This document shows positions 8,999 through 19,287 of a stretch of DNA of 62,204 nucleotides, in pieces. The stretch is from Lachnospiraceae bacterium. Lineage in GTDB: Bacteria; Bacillota; Clostridia; Lachnospirales; Lachnospiraceae. Below the pieces are notes generated by a model. The model was not told the origin of the DNA. It ran no database searches and worked only from the letters and a program-made list of their open reading frames with translations. The stretch lies in the NCBI GenBank assembly GCA_024404675.1, contig JAKSPO010000010.1:1-62204 (forward strand), in the 5' to 3' direction. A program made the translations under genes and the position numbers. Positions within the stretch are counted from its first letter, which is position 1; every line of letters begins with the position of its first letter.

Positions 8999-9661
8999 TT
9001 ACGCTTCTATCCATCCAAGCTTTCGAAGCACTGCCTGCCCGAGGCGGCTCCATATTACGACAAATGCGACAATCGTTCCGGTGAAATTGAGCATCACATC
9101 GTCAACATCCATCGTTCCGCGCATCGTCAGATACTGCATAACCTCTACGAGGACAATCATCAGAAGAAGAAGCCCTGCGTAACGTAACAGTTTCCTTAGC
9201 TTCTTAAATAATAGCGGCAGAAGAAGCGCCATCGGCATAAACAGGATGAAGTTCCCCATCAGATTGGAAACCACCGCAGAGGTCTCGATTGCTCCTTTTT
9301 TATATGCCTTCAGAAAGCTCTTCGTCGTATGGAACGGGCGAAGCGACAATCTCGCATCGCCGACACGGATGATGACCAGGCGGTCACGATTCCCAAACAG
9401 TGTAAAAAAGAGCGCAAAGAAATAGACAATCAGAAGAATGCTCAGAACAAATGTTACGATGCCTCTTCGCTTCTCCTTCGGACTCGCCGACAGAAGAAGC
9501 TGCAAGCCCGTAACGGCGCAAAGAACGAGCGCAAGGCAGACAGGAATGATCTCCCCCGGATTATCAAGCGCTCCGTTTAAAAGCGCGACGAAGAACAAGC
9601 CGGATATAATAAGTGCCGCGGCAAGAAGTAACACAGCCGTAAGCTTCATAATTTTCTTCAT
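8999..9661 (-). CDS. VanZ-like membrane protein
   Basis: A 220-residue protein with about five or six hydrophobic segments (near 4-26, 36-54, 68-90, 132-150, 160-178 and 188-208). It carries the VanZ-family pattern: a membrane segment NFILFMPMALLLPLLF followed by a VEVMQYLTMRGTMDVDDVMLN segment. VanZ was first described in teicoplanin resistance, but most homologues have no known function. It is inserted between infA and rpmJ and has its own promoter (9694-9722) after the infA terminator, so it is not simply a member of the ribosomal operon. Whether it is tied to envelope stress is inference. Confidence 0.8.
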   Translation of the reverse strand: MKKIMKLTAVLLLAAALIISGLFFVALLNGALDNPGEIIPVCLALVLCAVTGLQLLLSASPKEKRRGIVTFVLSILLIVYFFALFFTLFGNRDRLVIIRVGDARLSLRPFHTTKSFLKAYKKGAIETSAVVSNLMGNFILFMPMALLLPLLFKKLRKLLRYAGLLLLMIVLVEVMQYLTMRGTMDVDDVMLNFTGTIVAFVVIWSRLGQAVLRKLGWIEA

Positions 9662-9693
9662 TAAATCAGGTCCCCCAGAGAGCATTTTCCTGC

Positions 9694-9722
9694 ATTATAC
9701 CACACATTTTCCGTTCCGTCAT
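9694..9722 (-). promoter_or_regulatory. promoter of the VanZ-like gene
   Basis: Minus-strand TATAAT (9694-9699), 17-base spacer and a weak -35 ATGACG (9717-9722). It lies between the infA terminator and the VanZ-like start codon. Confidence 0.65.
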
Positions 9723-9725
9723 CAC

Positions 9726-9756
9726 AAAAAGGCGTCCTCCGAAGAGAACGCCTTTT
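9726..9756 (-). terminator. infA terminator
   Basis: Minus-strand hairpin with AAAAGGCGT and ACGCCTTTTT arms and an internal TTCG, ending in a run of T. It follows infA by about 25 bases. Confidence 0.85.
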
Positions 9757-9781
9757 AAAGAACAATAGAAAGCTCCGGAGA

Positions 9782-10000
9782 TTATTTATCTCTCCAGATG
9801 ATACGACCCTTTGTGAGGTCATAGGGAGAAAGCTCCATGGTAACCTTGTCACCGGGTACGATCTTGATATAGTTCATACGAAGCTTACCGCTGATATGGG
9901 CAAGAACGATATGACCATTCTCAAGCTCAACACGAAACATCGCGTTCGGGAGCTTCTCTACTACAGTTCCTTCAATTTCAACAACATCAGCCTTAGACAT
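9782..10000 (-). CDS. infA: translation initiation factor IF-1
   Basis: IF-1 binds the ribosomal A site during initiation. The 72-residue OB-fold protein has the signatures [20 protein letters not shown] and [19 protein letters not shown] and ends in KGRIIWRD, all canonical. It follows map by 14 bases and ends in a strong terminator, so in this organism the spc-type transcript probably stops after infA. Confidence 0.98.
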   Translation of the reverse strand: MSKADVVEIEGTVVEKLPNAMFRVELENGHIVLAHISGKLRMNYIKIVPGDKVTMELSPYDLTKGRIIWRDK

Positions 10001-10014
10001 GCAAATCCTCCGTT

Positions 10015-10770
10015 TTATTCCTTAATCATTGATAAGATTTCCGGCTCACCCTCGGTGATTACGATCGTATTCTCGTAATGTGCTGCGAGAGAACCGTCCT
10101 CTGTAACAATCGTCCATTCATCATCCAATATGCAGATCGGCCAGTCACCCATGTTGACCATCGGCTCGATTGCAAGCGTCATACCGGGCTGCAGGCGAAT
10201 GCCGCGGCGCTTCTGGCGGTAGTTCGGGATGGACGGATCCTCGTGCATCGCAGTTCCGATGCCGTGTCCAACCAGATCCCGTACGCAGGAATATCCGTGC
10301 GCAACTACATAGTCCTCAATCGCTGCGGAAATATCATGCAGATGATTTCCGGCCTTCGCGTATTTAATTCCTTCAAAAAAGCTTTCCTTTGTAACCCTGA
10401 TCAGGTCCTCTGCTTCCTTGGAAATCTTGCCGACACCATATGTTCTTGCTGCGTCGGAATGATACCCCTGGTAAATAAGGCCTGCATCGAGGCTTACAAT
10501 ATCGCCTTCCTTAAGAATCTCCTCTCTGCTCGGAATGCCGTGTACAACACGATCATTGACCGAAATACAGATTGAAGCAGGATAACCGTTATAATTCAAA
10601 AACGAAGGGATACATCCGAAACTGCGAATCATCTTATCGCCGATATCATTCAGCTCCATTGTGCTGATGCCGGGCTTAATGTGCTTCGCCATTTCTTCAT
10701 GAACCAAAGCAAGCAATCTGCCTGCCTCTCTCATCTTTGCAATCTCACTTTTCGACTTAATAGTAACCAT
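10015..10770 (-). CDS. map: type I methionyl aminopeptidase
   Basis: Removes the initiator methionine from nascent proteins. The 251 residues are of the bacterial type I length. Metal ligands are visible in order: Asp in [10 protein letters not shown], Asp in [10 protein letters not shown], His in [14 protein letters not shown] and Glu in LAIEPM and [13 protein letters not shown]. It lies 11 bases after adk and 14 before infA, the classical Firmicute adk-map-infA order. Confidence 0.97.
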   Translation of the reverse strand: MVTIKSKSEIAKMREAGRLLALVHEEMAKHIKPGISTMELNDIGDKMIRSFGCIPSFLNYNGYPASICISVNDRVVHGIPSREEILKEGDIVSLDAGLIYQGYHSDAARTYGVGKISKEAEDLIRVTKESFFEGIKYAKAGNHLHDISAAIEDYVVAHGYSCVRDLVGHGIGTAMHEDPSIPNYRQKRRGIRLQPGMTLAIEPMVNMGDWPICILDDEWTIVTEDGSLAAHYENTIVITEGEPEILSMIKE

Positions 10771-10781
10771 AAGGCACCTCT

Positions 10782-11456
<675 letters not shown>

Positions 11457-11484
11457 TCATTCTGCATACGCAAATGTAAAATGA

Positions 11485-11518
11485 GAAAAAAGGGTGAAGC
11501 AGCGAAGCCTCACCCTTA
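11485..11518 (-). terminator. terminator between secY and adk
   Basis: Minus-strand hairpin AAGGGTGA...TTCACCCTT with a TTCG loop, followed by TTTTTTCTC. It is strong and sits inside the otherwise continuous secY-adk-map-infA series, so it must act as an attenuator, or adk has its own promoter. Confidence 0.82.
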
Positions 11519-11536
11519 TATTCCAAAGTCAAAGCA

Positions 11537-12880
11537 TCACTCGCTGAGGAAACCTCTGTAGTGACGAGTCAACATCATAGATTCGAGCTGCTTAAGTGTC
11601 TCAAGAATAACGCCAACAACGATGATCAGTGAAGTACCACCGAAGCCGAGGTTACCGGTCTTAAATACACCCGTGCAAACAATCGGAATCATTGCAACAA
11701 TCGTCAAACCAATTACGCCGATGAAGATGATCTTATTCAGAACATCGGTAAGGAAATCGATTGTAGGCTTTCCGGGACGAATACCCGGAACAAAACCGCC
11801 GTTCTTCTTCAGATTACCTGCAATCTCAATCGGATTAAAGGTAATGCTTGTGTAGAAGTATGCGAAGAATACAAGCATTACGATGTAGAACAAAGCAAAT
11901 GCTGTATACTTCAGATAACGAAGGTTATTACTGAAATCAAACCAGCTTCCCATGTTACAGCCGTAAAGGATCTTCTCCCAAAGCTTACCCTCTCTGTTGG
12001 CGGAAACGCCGAAGAAGGAAGAGATAATAACCGGGAACTGATAGATGGAACCGGCGAAAATAACCGGCATAACGCCTGCGGTGTTAACCTTAAGCGGAAT
12101 GTAGGTGGATCCGCCGCCTACGGTCTTCTTGCCAACCATCTTCTTGCTGTACTGAACAGCAATTCTTCTCTCACCGTCCTGAAGATATACAATCAAAACA
12201 AGCGTTACAAGAATGATTGCTACGATAAATGCAGCTACCAGAATCTGGTATACAAGCTTAGTCTGAGAACCAACCTTGTTCTTGAACAATACACCGAACT
12301 CCTGAGGGAACTCAGATACGATGTTGATCAAGAGGATGATAGAGATACCGTTTCCGATACCGTACTCGGTAATGTTCTCACCAAGCCACATAAGAAATGC
12401 GGAACCCGCAGTAAATGCAACAACAACGAGAATTACGCCAAGCCAACCATCCTGAATCGGAGAAGGATTACTGTTCTTGAAACCGATTGCCATTGCAGTA
12501 CTCTCAATAAGAGCAAGTAATACAGTCACATAACGGGAATACTTAGTAATCTTCTTACGACCGCTCTCGCCATCCTTCTGCAACTCACCGAGTGCAGGAA
12601 TTGCGATGGTAAGAAGCTGCATAATAATGGATGATGTAATGTAAGGTGTAATACTCAACGCGAAGATTGACATCTGTGTAAGAGAACCACCGGTAATCAT
12701 ATCGATGAAGCCCTTACTATCCTGGAAGGTTGTTGTCAACCATTCTTTTGCGGCTGCGTTGTTGATTCCCGGAGCGGGAATCAACGAGCCAAGACGTACA
12801 AGCACCAGACAGCCAAATGTGAAGAGAAGTCTTCTTCTGATCTCTTTGACCTTAAATGCGTTGATAAACATCTTAAACAT
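11537..12880 (-). CDS. secY: protein translocase subunit SecY
   Basis: SecY is the channel subunit of the Sec translocon for secretion and membrane insertion. The 447 residues give ten predicted membrane segments. The family blocks KEIRRRLLFTFGCLVLVRLG near the N terminus, GSLTQMSIFALSITPYITSS and the C-terminal VILETLKQLESMMLTRHYRG are all present. It starts one base after rplO, consistent with co-translation, and ends before a hairpin terminator. This is the usual spc operon position. Confidence 0.98.
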   Translation of the reverse strand: MFKMFINAFKVKEIRRRLLFTFGCLVLVRLGSLIPAPGINNAAAKEWLTTTFQDSKGFIDMITGGSLTQMSIFALSITPYITSSIIMQLLTIAIPALGELQKDGESGRKKITKYSRYVTVLLALIESTAMAIGFKNSNPSPIQDGWLGVILVVVAFTAGSAFLMWLGENITEYGIGNGISIILLINIVSEFPQEFGVLFKNKVGSQTKLVYQILVAAFIVAIILVTLVLIVYLQDGERRIAVQYSKKMVGKKTVGGGSTYIPLKVNTAGVMPVIFAGSIYQFPVIISSFFGVSANREGKLWEKILYGCNMGSWFDFSNNLRYLKYTAFALFYIVMLVFFAYFYTSITFNPIEIAGNLKKNGGFVPGIRPGKPTIDFLTDVLNKIIFIGVIGLTIVAMIPIVCTGVFKTGNLGFGGTSLIIVVGVILETLKQLESMMLTRHYRGFLSE

Positions 12881-12881
12881 A

Positions 12882-13322
12882 TTAGATCACCTCAGCACTT
12901 CCACCAAGAGCCTGAATCTTCTCTACTGCAGACGCACTAAAGGCATTTGCCTTAACATTCAACTTCTTGGTAAGTTCACCGTTGCCAAGAACCTTGACAC
13001 CGTCCTTCGGGTTGCTGAACAAGCCGATTTCTACCATGGACTCGATGGTAACCTCAGCACCGTCATCGAAACGATTCAACATAGAAACATTAACGGAAAC
13101 GATTTCCTGGGTGTTTCTATTCTTGAAACCTCTCTTAGGAAGACGACGGTACAAAGGCATCTGACCACCTTCGAAACCGGTTCTCGGAGCTCCGGAACGT
13201 GCTTTCTGACCCTTATGACCCTTACCGGCAGTCTTGCCGTTTCCTGAGCCATGACCACGGCCTCTACGGAAATTATCGCTATGCTTAGAACCATCAGCGG
13301 GCTTAATATCTGTCAAATTCAT
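12882..13322 (-). CDS. rplO: 50S ribosomal protein L15
   Basis: L15 joins late in large-subunit assembly. The 146 residues start [20 protein letters not shown] and hold the glycine-rich [20 protein letters not shown] and [20 protein letters not shown] signatures. The start is set by an AGGAGG eight bases ahead of the ATG at 13322 rather than three codons upstream. It lies 22 bases after rpmD and touches secY. Confidence 0.97.
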   Translation of the reverse strand: MNLTDIKPADGSKHSDNFRRGRGHGSGNGKTAGKGHKGQKARSGAPRTGFEGGQMPLYRRLPKRGFKNRNTQEIVSVNVSMLNRFDDGAEVTIESMVEIGLFSNPKDGVKVLGNGELTKKLNVKANAFSASAVEKIQALGGSAEVI

Positions 13323-13344
13323 CGTGTGCACCTCCTATCAAATA

Positions 13345-13524
13345 TTAGATTTCTTCTACCTTAACCAAATGCTTAACCTGAGCAATCATACCTCTGGTTG
13401 CAGCATTGTCAGGCAATGTGTTGAAGCTGTTCAGCTTGTGAAGGCCGAGCGACGCAACAACTTTCTTATGCTTCGGAATTGCACCGATTGTGGACTTAAC
13501 CAATGTAACTTTCAACTCTGCCAT
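13345..13524 (-). CDS. rpmD: 50S ribosomal protein L30
   Basis: A 59-residue protein that translates from the ATG at 13524 as MAELKVTLVKSTIGAIPKHK, then a core with LGLHKLNSFNTLPDN, ending VKHLVKVEEI. This is the bacterial L30 pattern, with the single ferredoxin-like domain. It sits in its normal place between rpsE and rplO, with an AGGAGG-like site upstream and 13 bases from the rpsE stop. Confidence 0.96.
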   Translation of the reverse strand: MAELKVTLVKSTIGAIPKHKKVVASLGLHKLNSFNTLPDNAATRGMIAQVKHLVKVEEI

Positions 13525-13537
13525 TTCGTAATTCCTC

Positions 13538-14041
13538 CTATAAATCGCTTACGGAGATGCCACGACGAGCAGCAACTTCCTCAGGTGTCTTCAACTCGCT
13601 GAGACCTGCAATGGTAGCAAGAACTACGTTCTGCTTATTGTTGGAACCCAGAGACTTGGTACGGATGTTCTTGTAGCCTGCAAGCTCAAGTACGATACGA
13701 GCAGGACCACCGGCGATGATACCGGTACCAACGGAAGCCTTCTTAAGAAGAACAGAAGCACTACCGAAGTTTCCGATGTAATCGTGCGGTACAGAACCGT
13801 TCTCGTCGATCGGAAGAGCTACCATCTTCTTGAGAGCATCTTCCTTAGCCTTACGGATAGCTTCCGGAACCTCGGCAGCCTTACCAAGACCTGCACCTAC
13901 ATGACCGTTCTTATCACCAACTACAACCAAAGCAGCGAATCTCATGTTACGACCGCCCTTTACGGTCTTGGATACACGCTTGATGGCAACAACCTTATCT
14001 TCAATCTCCAACTTGCTTGCATCAATAATTGTACGTTTCAT
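13538..14041 (-). CDS. rpsE: 30S ribosomal protein S5
   Basis: S5 helps set decoding accuracy and mRNA helicase activity at the entry channel. The 167 residues hold the double-stranded RNA-binding-like N-terminal domain ([39 protein letters not shown]) and the C-terminal fold with [20 protein letters not shown]. It lies between rplR and rpmD in the standard spc order. Confidence 0.97.
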   Translation of the reverse strand: MKRTIIDASKLEIEDKVVAIKRVSKTVKGGRNMRFAALVVVGDKNGHVGAGLGKAAEVPEAIRKAKEDALKKMVALPIDENGSVPHDYIGNFGSASVLLKKASVGTGIIAGGPARIVLELAGYKNIRTKSLGSNNKQNVVLATIAGLSELKTPEEVAARRGISVSDL

Positions 14042-14056
14042 ATTCTACCTCCCTGA

Positions 14057-14425
14057 CTAGAAGTTCAGACCAGCTTCGCGAGCTGCATCTGCTAATGCCT
14101 GAATTTTGCCTGCATATATGAAACCGCCTCTGTCGAAGACAACATCGGTAATACCGCACTCAATTGCCTTCTTTGCAATTACAGTTCCGAGATAAGCTGC
14201 AGCTGCAACATTGTCCGTGTAATCAAGCTCTGCCTTAACATCCTTATCAAGGGTGGAAGCAGCAGCAAGAGTCTTACCGCAAACATCATCGATGATCTGT
14301 GCATAGATGTGCTTGTTGGAACGGAATACAGCCAGTCTGGGTCTTTCAGCAGTACCGGAGAAACGATTACGAATCTTCATGTGCTTTTTAACACGGATTT
14401 CAGATCTACATTCTTTATTAACCAT
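14057..14425 (-). CDS. rplR: 50S ribosomal protein L18
   Basis: L18 binds 5S rRNA together with L5. The 122 residues carry the typical [20 protein letters not shown] block, [20 protein letters not shown] and the C-terminal [20 protein letters not shown]. An AAGGAG site precedes the ATG. It sits between rplF and rpsE. Confidence 0.97.
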   Translation of the reverse strand: MVNKECRSEIRVKKHMKIRNRFSGTAERPRLAVFRSNKHIYAQIIDDVCGKTLAAASTLDKDVKAELDYTDNVAAAAYLGTVIAKKAIECGITDVVFDRGGFIYAGKIQALADAAREAGLNF

Positions 14426-14442
14426 GATTAATTTTCTCCTTT

Positions 14443-14985
14443 CTACTTCTTACCAGTCTTGCCGACCTTACGTCTGATAACTTCATCAGCATACTTAATA
14501 CCCTTGCCCTTATACGGCTCCGGTCCTCTCTTGCCTCTGATCTCAGCAGCGTACTGTCCAACTTTTTCCTTATCGATACCCTTAACGGTGATCTTGTTCT
14601 GTCCCTCAAGAACAGTCTCGATACCCTCGGGATCGATCATGATAACGGGATGAGAATAACCAAGAGTAAGGTTAAGCTCCTTGCCCTGCTTTGCAGCTCT
14701 GTAACCAACACCGTTGATCTCAAGAACCTTCTCATAGCCGTTGGTAACACCAACAACCATGTTGTTAAGAAGCGTTCTGGTGAGACCGTGAAGAGACTTA
14801 ATTCTCTTCAGGTCGTTGGGTCTTTCAACAATAATCTCTGCACCCTCAATCTTAATGCTAAGCTCAGGAGCAAGATTTCTTTCAAGGGTACCCTTAGGTC
14901 CCTTAACAGTCACTTTATTATTTTCTGCTACATCAACAGTTACACCTGCCGGAATAGCGATTGGCATTTTTCCTATACGTGACAT
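14443..14985 (-). CDS. rplF: 50S ribosomal protein L6
   Basis: L6 lies near the factor-binding site of the large subunit. The 180 residues form the two repeated L6 domains. Signatures are [15 protein letters not shown] at the start, [20 protein letters not shown] in the middle and the C-terminal [20 protein letters not shown]. It follows rpsH by 22 bases. Confidence 0.98.
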   Translation of the reverse strand: MSRIGKMPIAIPAGVTVDVAENNKVTVKGPKGTLERNLAPELSIKIEGAEIIVERPNDLKRIKSLHGLTRTLLNNMVVGVTNGYEKVLEINGVGYRAAKQGKELNLTLGYSHPVIMIDPEGIETVLEGQNKITVKGIDKEKVGQYAAEIRGKRGPEPYKGKGIKYADEVIRRKVGKTGKK

Positions 14986-15007
14986 GCCCGTACCTCCTTA
15001 TAAATGA

Positions 15008-15406
15008 TTACCAGATATAAGCAAGTACTTCGCCGCCAACGCCTGCGATTCTTGCTTCCTTATCTGTGATAACGCCTTTGTTAGTGGAAAGAATTGCAAT
15101 ACCGAGACCGCCCAATACACGGGGAAGCTCTTCCTTGTTTGCATAAACACGAAGACCGGGCTTGCTGATTCTCTTAAGACCGGAAATGGTCTTCTCGCTC
15201 TTATCTTTACCGTACTTAAGGGTGATGTGGATGTTCTGGAAAGCACCATCCTCCTGCATCTCCCAACCCTTAATATAACCTTCCTTAACAAGAATGTCAG
15301 CAATTGCAACCTTCATCTTGGAAGCGGGAACATCTACGGTATCATGCTTTGCAGTGTTTGCATTACGAATTCTAGTAAGCATATCTGCAATCGGATCACT
15401 CATCAT
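15008..15406 (-). CDS. rpsH: 30S ribosomal protein S8
   Basis: S8 is a primary binder of 16S rRNA helix 21 and in E. coli the repressor of the spc operon. The 132 residues start [17 protein letters not shown] and end with a C-terminal block that includes [17 protein letters not shown] precedes the first of two adjacent ATGs. It lies between rpsN and rplF. Confidence 0.97.
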   Translation of the reverse strand: MMSDPIADMLTRIRNANTAKHDTVDVPASKMKVAIADILVKEGYIKGWEMQEDGAFQNIHITLKYGKDKSEKTISGLKRISKPGLRVYANKEELPRVLGGLGIAILSTNKGVITDKEARIAGVGGEVLAYIW

Positions 15407-15441
15407 TGATATGTACCTCCTATAATCTCTGTAAGACAGGC

Positions 15442-15627
15442 TTACCAGCTTGCCTTCTTAACTCCAGGGATCTGTCCCTTGTATGCCAACTCACGGAAGC
15501 AAATTCTGCAAATTCCGTACTTTCTCAATACAGCGTGCGGACGACCACAGAGTCTGCAACGGGTATATGCTCTGGTGGAGAACTTAGGAGTGCGCTGCTG
15601 CTTAATCTTCATTGATGTCTTAGCCAT
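15442..15627 (-). CDS. rpsN: 30S ribosomal protein S14, zinc-binding (type Z)
   Basis: A 61-residue S14 of the short, zinc-ribbon type. C24, C27, C40 and C43 form the metal site (CRLCG and CRICF). Many bacteria also keep a longer, cysteine-free S14 for zinc starvation; none is in this window. The gene is in its normal spc position between rplE and rpsH. Confidence 0.97.
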   Translation of the reverse strand: MAKTSMKIKQQRTPKFSTRAYTRCRLCGRPHAVLRKYGICRICFRELAYKGQIPGVKKASW

Positions 15628-15643
15628 GAAATTATCCTCCTAT

Positions 15644-16183
15644 TTACTTAGCGAACGGCATGCCGAACAGTCTCAGCAACTCACGTGCCTCTTCATCCGT
15701 CTTAGCGGTAGTAACGAAGATTACGTCCATACCACGAACCTTGTCAACCTTATCGTACTCGATCTCGGGGAAGATAAGCTGCTCCTTGATACCAAGAGCG
15801 TAGTTACCTCTGCCGTCGAAAGCGTTCGGGTTAACACCACGGAAGTCACGTACACGAGGAAGAGCGAGGTTGATCAGACGATCAGCGAACTCGTACATCT
15901 TCTCACCACGAAGAGTAACCTTACAACCAATAGCGAGACCTTCACGGATCTTGAAGTTTGCTACAGACTTCTTAGCCTTAGTAACAACAGCCTTCTGACC
16001 GGAAATGGTTTCCATATCCTTAATAGCGGACTCGAGTGCCTTGGCATTATCCTTTGCCTCACCAACACCCATGTTAATAACAATCTTGTCGAGTTTCGGA
16101 ATTTCCATTACATTCTTGTAACCGAACTTGCTCTGCATAGCAGCCGAAATCTCATTTACGTAAGTATCCTTTAATCTAGCCAT
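15644..16183 (-). CDS. rplE: 50S ribosomal protein L5
   Basis: L5 binds 5S rRNA and contacts the P-site tRNA in the central protuberance. The 179 residues hold [40 protein letters not shown] and the [20 protein letters not shown] ending. It lies between rplX and rpsN. Confidence 0.98.
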   Translation of the reverse strand: MARLKDTYVNEISAAMQSKFGYKNVMEIPKLDKIVINMGVGEAKDNAKALESAIKDMETISGQKAVVTKAKKSVANFKIREGLAIGCKVTLRGEKMYEFADRLINLALPRVRDFRGVNPNAFDGRGNYALGIKEQLIFPEIEYDKVDKVRGMDVIFVTTAKTDEEARELLRLFGMPFAK

Positions 16184-16200
16184 ATTTGAGACCTCCTCTC

Positions 16201-16503
16201 CTATTTGTCGATTACAGCGCCGGTAGCCTTGGCAACACGAACCTTCTTGTCACCATCCATCTTAAATCCGACTCTTGTAGCCTTACCGTCAACAACAAGC
16301 ATTACGTTGGAAGCGTCGATCAAAGCCTCGGCCTTTACGATGCCGCCCTTCGGGTTAGCCTGACTAGCCTTCTGATGCTTGGTTACCATGTTGCAGCCCT
16401 CAACCAAAACCTTGCCGTCTTCAACACGGAGAACCTTACCCTCACTACCCTTATCCTTACCGGTAATGATTTTTACGATGTCACCTTTTTTAATCTTATT
16501 CAT
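16201..16503 (-). CDS. rplX: 50S ribosomal protein L24
   Basis: L24 is one of two assembly initiators of the large subunit and lies by the exit tunnel. The 100 residues start with the KOW motif [20 protein letters not shown] and include [20 protein letters not shown]. It lies 12 bases after rplN and 17 before rplE. Confidence 0.97.
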   Translation of the reverse strand: MNKIKKGDIVKIITGKDKGSEGKVLRVEDGKVLVEGCNMVTKHQKASQANPKGGIVKAEALIDASNVMLVVDGKATRVGFKMDGDKKVRVAKATGAVIDK

Positions 16504-16515
16504 GCTGACACCCTC

Positions 16516-16884
16516 CTATAATACTTCCGGAGCAAGGGAAACGATCTTCATGAACTTCTTATCACGAAGCTCTCTTGCTACGGGTCCAAAGATACGAGTA
16601 CCCTTGGGGGTCAAATCGTCTTTAATGACAACAGCTGCGTTCTCATCGAAACGGATGTAAGAACCATCCTTACGACGAACGGACTTTACAGTACGAACTA
16701 CAACTGCCTTTACTACGTCGCCTTTCTTAACAACACCACCGGGGGTAGCATCCTTAACAGCGGCAACAATGATATCACCAATACCGGCATATCTTCTGGT
16801 AGAACCACCCATAACACGAATGCAGAGCAGCTCTTTCGCACCGGTATTATCAGCAACCTTAAGTCTGGTTTCTGTCTGAATCAT
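16516..16884 (-). CDS. rplN: 50S ribosomal protein L14
   Basis: L14 forms intersubunit bridges and is the docking site of the silencing factor RsfS. The 122 residues start [20 protein letters not shown] and include the [20 protein letters not shown] signature and the end [11 protein letters not shown]. It follows rpsQ by 46 bases. Confidence 0.98.
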   Translation of the reverse strand: MIQTETRLKVADNTGAKELLCIRVMGGSTRRYAGIGDIIVAAVKDATPGGVVKKGDVVKAVVVRTVKSVRRKDGSYIRFDENAAVVIKDDLTPKGTRIFGPVARELRDKKFMKIVSLAPEVL

Positions 16885-16930
16885 AGCGAAAATCTCCTTT
16901 CGTAATCTCTTCGGGATCTCCCGAAAATGA

Positions 16931-17185
16931 TTATTTTGCCTTTTCTACGATTTCAACAAGTCTCCATCTCTTGTCCTTAGACAGAGGTCTTGTCTCCATA
17001 ACCTTTACACGATCACCAATCTTGCATTCGTTGTTCTCGTCATGAGCCTTAAGCTTATAAGTTCTCTTAACGATCTTGTTGTAAAGGGGATGCTTTACGT
17101 TGTCGACAACAGCAACGACGATGGTCTTGTCCATCTTATCACTTACGACCTTACCGGTACGTACTTTTCTCAAACTTCTTTCCAT
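16931..17185 (-). CDS. rpsQ: 30S ribosomal protein S17
   Basis: S17 is a primary 16S rRNA binder. The 84 residues start [20 protein letters not shown] and include [20 protein letters not shown] and [20 protein letters not shown]. The frame is open six codons upstream, but the AAGGAG site is seven bases ahead of the ATG at 17185. It lies between rpmC and rplN. Confidence 0.97.
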   Translation of the reverse strand: MERSLRKVRTGKVVSDKMDKTIVVAVVDNVKHPLYNKIVKRTYKLKAHDENNECKIGDRVKVMETRPLSKDKRWRLVEIVEKAK

Positions 17186-17208
17186 GAGAATTCTCCTTTC
17201 CAAGCCGA

Positions 17209-17421
17209 CTAGTTAGCAGAATTCTTAGCGGTGATAACCGTCTGAATTCTGGCGATGTTCTTACGAACTTCCTTAATTCTGCTTGTGTTCTCAAGCTGAT
17301 TGGTTGCGTTCTGGAATCTCAGGTTGAAGAGTTCCTTCTTGGCAGCAACCAACTCGCTGTTAAGTTCTGCTACGGACTTGGAGTTAAGATCCTCCAAATA
17401 GCTCTTAGTCTTTGTTGCCAT
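17209..17421 (-). CDS. rpmC: 50S ribosomal protein L29
   Basis: L29 is a two-helix protein at the exit tunnel, part of the docking site for trigger factor and SRP. The 70 residues include [40 protein letters not shown] and a basic C terminus. Its ATG overlaps the rplP stop by one base (TAATG), which couples their translation. Confidence 0.96.
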   Translation of the reverse strand: MATKTKSYLEDLNSKSVAELNSELVAAKKELFNLRFQNATNQLENTSRIKEVRKNIARIQTVITAKNSAN

Positions 17422-17849
17422 TAGTTCGCACCTCCCTCAAGGTCTGCCTTGGATGCAATCTTGCACTTGCAAGGCAACTTGTGAGTAGCAAGACGGAGAG
17501 CCTCTCTAGCAGCCTCCTCCGGTACACCGGCGATCTCGAAAAGAACACGGCCGGGCTTAACAACAGCTACCCAGTACTCAGTAGATCCCTTACCGGAACC
17601 CATTCGGGTCTCAGCGGGCTTAGCGGTTACAGGCTTGTCCGGGAAAATCTTGATCCAAACTTTACCGCCACGCTTAATGTAACGGGTGATCGCGATACGG
17701 GCTGCCTCAATCTGATTTGACTTAATCCAGCAAGGCTCGGTAGCAACAATACCAAATTCACCATTGGAAATGAAATTGCCTCTCAGGGCCTTACCCTTCA
17801 TGCTTCCACGAAACTGCTTACGCCGTTTCACTCTCTTAGGCATTAACAT
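17421..17849 (-). CDS. rplP: 50S ribosomal protein L16
   Basis: L16 supports the A-site tRNA and peptidyl transfer centre. The 142 residues start [20 protein letters not shown] and include [20 protein letters not shown] and the [20 protein letters not shown] block. It overlaps the rpsC stop by one base as TAATG and overlaps rpmC the same way. Confidence 0.98.
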   Translation of the reverse strand: MLMPKRVKRRKQFRGSMKGKALRGNFISNGEFGIVATEPCWIKSNQIEAARIAITRYIKRGGKVWIKIFPDKPVTAKPAETRMGSGKGSTEYWVAVVKPGRVLFEIAGVPEEAAREALRLATHKLPCKCKIASKADLEGGAN

Positions 17850-18508
17850 TACTTATCCGCTCCTTCCTTCTTGGTTCCCTTAGTAGGGAGAACTTCACCA
17901 TGGTAAATCCAAACCTTAACGCCGACTTTACCATAAGTAGTATCTGCTTCAGCAAAACCATAATCGATATCTGCACGAAGAGTCTGCAACGGGATGGTAC
18001 CCTCACTGTAAGACTCGGAACGAGCGATATCAGCACCGCCAAGACGACCGGAACAGGTGGTCTTGATACCCTTAGCGCCGGACTTCATGGTTCTGGACAT
18101 GCAGGACTTCATAGCACGACGGAAGGAAATACGGTTCTCAAGCTGCTGAGCAATGTTCTCAGCAACAAGCTGTGCACAATTGTCAGGTCTCTTGATCTCT
18201 TTGATCTCAAGGTTCAACTTCTTAGTTGTAAGCTTCTGAACTTCAGCCTTAAGCTTCTCGATCTCCTGGCCACCCTTACCGATTACAACACCGGGCTTAG
18301 CAGTATGAACGATAACCTTCATCTTATCGGAAGCGCGCTCAATCTCGATATCGGAGATTGCTGCAGCTGCCAGCTTATTCTTCAGGAACTTTCTGATTGT
18401 CTGGTCTTCAACAAGGTTGTCTGCAAAATCAGCTTCTGCATACCAACGAGAATCCCAGTCACTGATAACGCCGACTCTCAGGCCATGCGGATTAACTTTC
18501 TGTCCCAT
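17849..18508 (-). CDS. rpsC: 30S ribosomal protein S3
   Basis: S3 lines the mRNA entry channel and has helicase activity with S4 and S5. The 219 residues start [20 protein letters not shown], with a KH domain around residue 65-105 ([20 protein letters not shown]), [20 protein letters not shown] and the C-terminal [16 protein letters not shown]. It lies between rplV and rplP. Confidence 0.98.
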   Translation of the reverse strand: MGQKVNPHGLRVGVISDWDSRWYAEADFADNLVEDQTIRKFLKNKLAAAAISDIEIERASDKMKVIVHTAKPGVVIGKGGQEIEKLKAEVQKLTTKKLNLEIKEIKRPDNCAQLVAENIAQQLENRISFRRAMKSCMSRTMKSGAKGIKTTCSGRLGGADIARSESYSEGTIPLQTLRADIDYGFAEADTTYGKVGVKVWIYHGEVLPTKGTKKEGADK

Positions 18509-18518
18509 ACTCTTCCTC

Positions 18519-18905
18519 CTATCTCTCGTTCAACACCACAGTGATGTGACTCATTCTCTTCAAAATTCTGTATGCTCTGCCCTGAGATCTGGGATGAATT
18601 CTCTTCATCGTAGGAGCCTCATTTGCAAAACACTCAGCAATGTAGAGCTTCGTAGCATCCATGCCGTTGTTGTTCTCCGCATTTGCAATTGCGGACTTGA
18701 GTAACTTCTCAACTAATCTGGAAGCATATCTGGGGTTATATGCCAAAATACCAAGTGCTGTCTGTACATCCTTGCCTCTGATAGCGTCGAGAACGAAGCA
18801 AGCCTTCTGAACAGAAACACGAGCAAATGACAACTTTGCTGACGGTCTGGTGTCCTTCTTGGCATTTCTCTCACGCTTAATTTGGGATCTATGTCCTTTT
18901 GCCAT
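18519..18905 (-). CDS. rplV: 50S ribosomal protein L22
   Basis: L22 lines the exit tunnel; its beta hairpin is a site of macrolide resistance and stalling-peptide contact. The 128 residues include a basic N-terminal extension, [20 protein letters not shown], and [20 protein letters not shown] in the hairpin region. It lies between rpsS and rpsC. An 88-base gap to rpsS contains no gene. Confidence 0.97.
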   Translation of the reverse strand: MAKGHRSQIKRERNAKKDTRPSAKLSFARVSVQKACFVLDAIRGKDVQTALGILAYNPRYASRLVEKLLKSAIANAENNNGMDATKLYIAECFANEAPTMKRIHPRSQGRAYRILKRMSHITVVLNER

Positions 18906-18993
18906 CGGATGTTTACCTCCTTTAATAAATTAACGGTTCTCCGTTAGTAAGTCTTCCTGCGCATTGCGCGCACAATTTATATTGTGGGATGAA

Positions 18994-19272
18994 TTATCTT
19001 CTGCCCTTCTTCTCGTCCTTACCGTGACCGCGGAAGGTTCTGGTAGGAACGAACTCACCAAGCTTGTGGCCAACCATATCTTCGGTTACGTATACCGGAA
19101 CATGCTTTCTTCCGTCATATACAGCAATCGTATGGCCAACAAATGCAGGGAAAATAGTGGAACGACGAGACCAGGTCTTAAGAACGCTCTTGTCTCCGTT
19201 CTTATTCATTTCATCAACCTTGTCAAGCAGATACTGGTCTGCGAAAGGTCCCTTCTTCAAAGAACGTGCCAT
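18994..19272 (-). CDS. rpsS: 30S ribosomal protein S19
   Basis: S19 forms part of the small-subunit head with S13. The 92 residues start [20 protein letters not shown] and include [20 protein letters not shown] and [20 protein letters not shown]. It lies 15 bases after rplB. Confidence 0.98.
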   Translation of the reverse strand: MARSLKKGPFADQYLLDKVDEMNKNGDKSVLKTWSRRSTIFPAFVGHTIAVYDGRKHVPVYVTEDMVGHKLGEFVPTRTFRGHGKDEKKGRR

Positions 19273-19287
19273 TATGGTTACCTCCTA

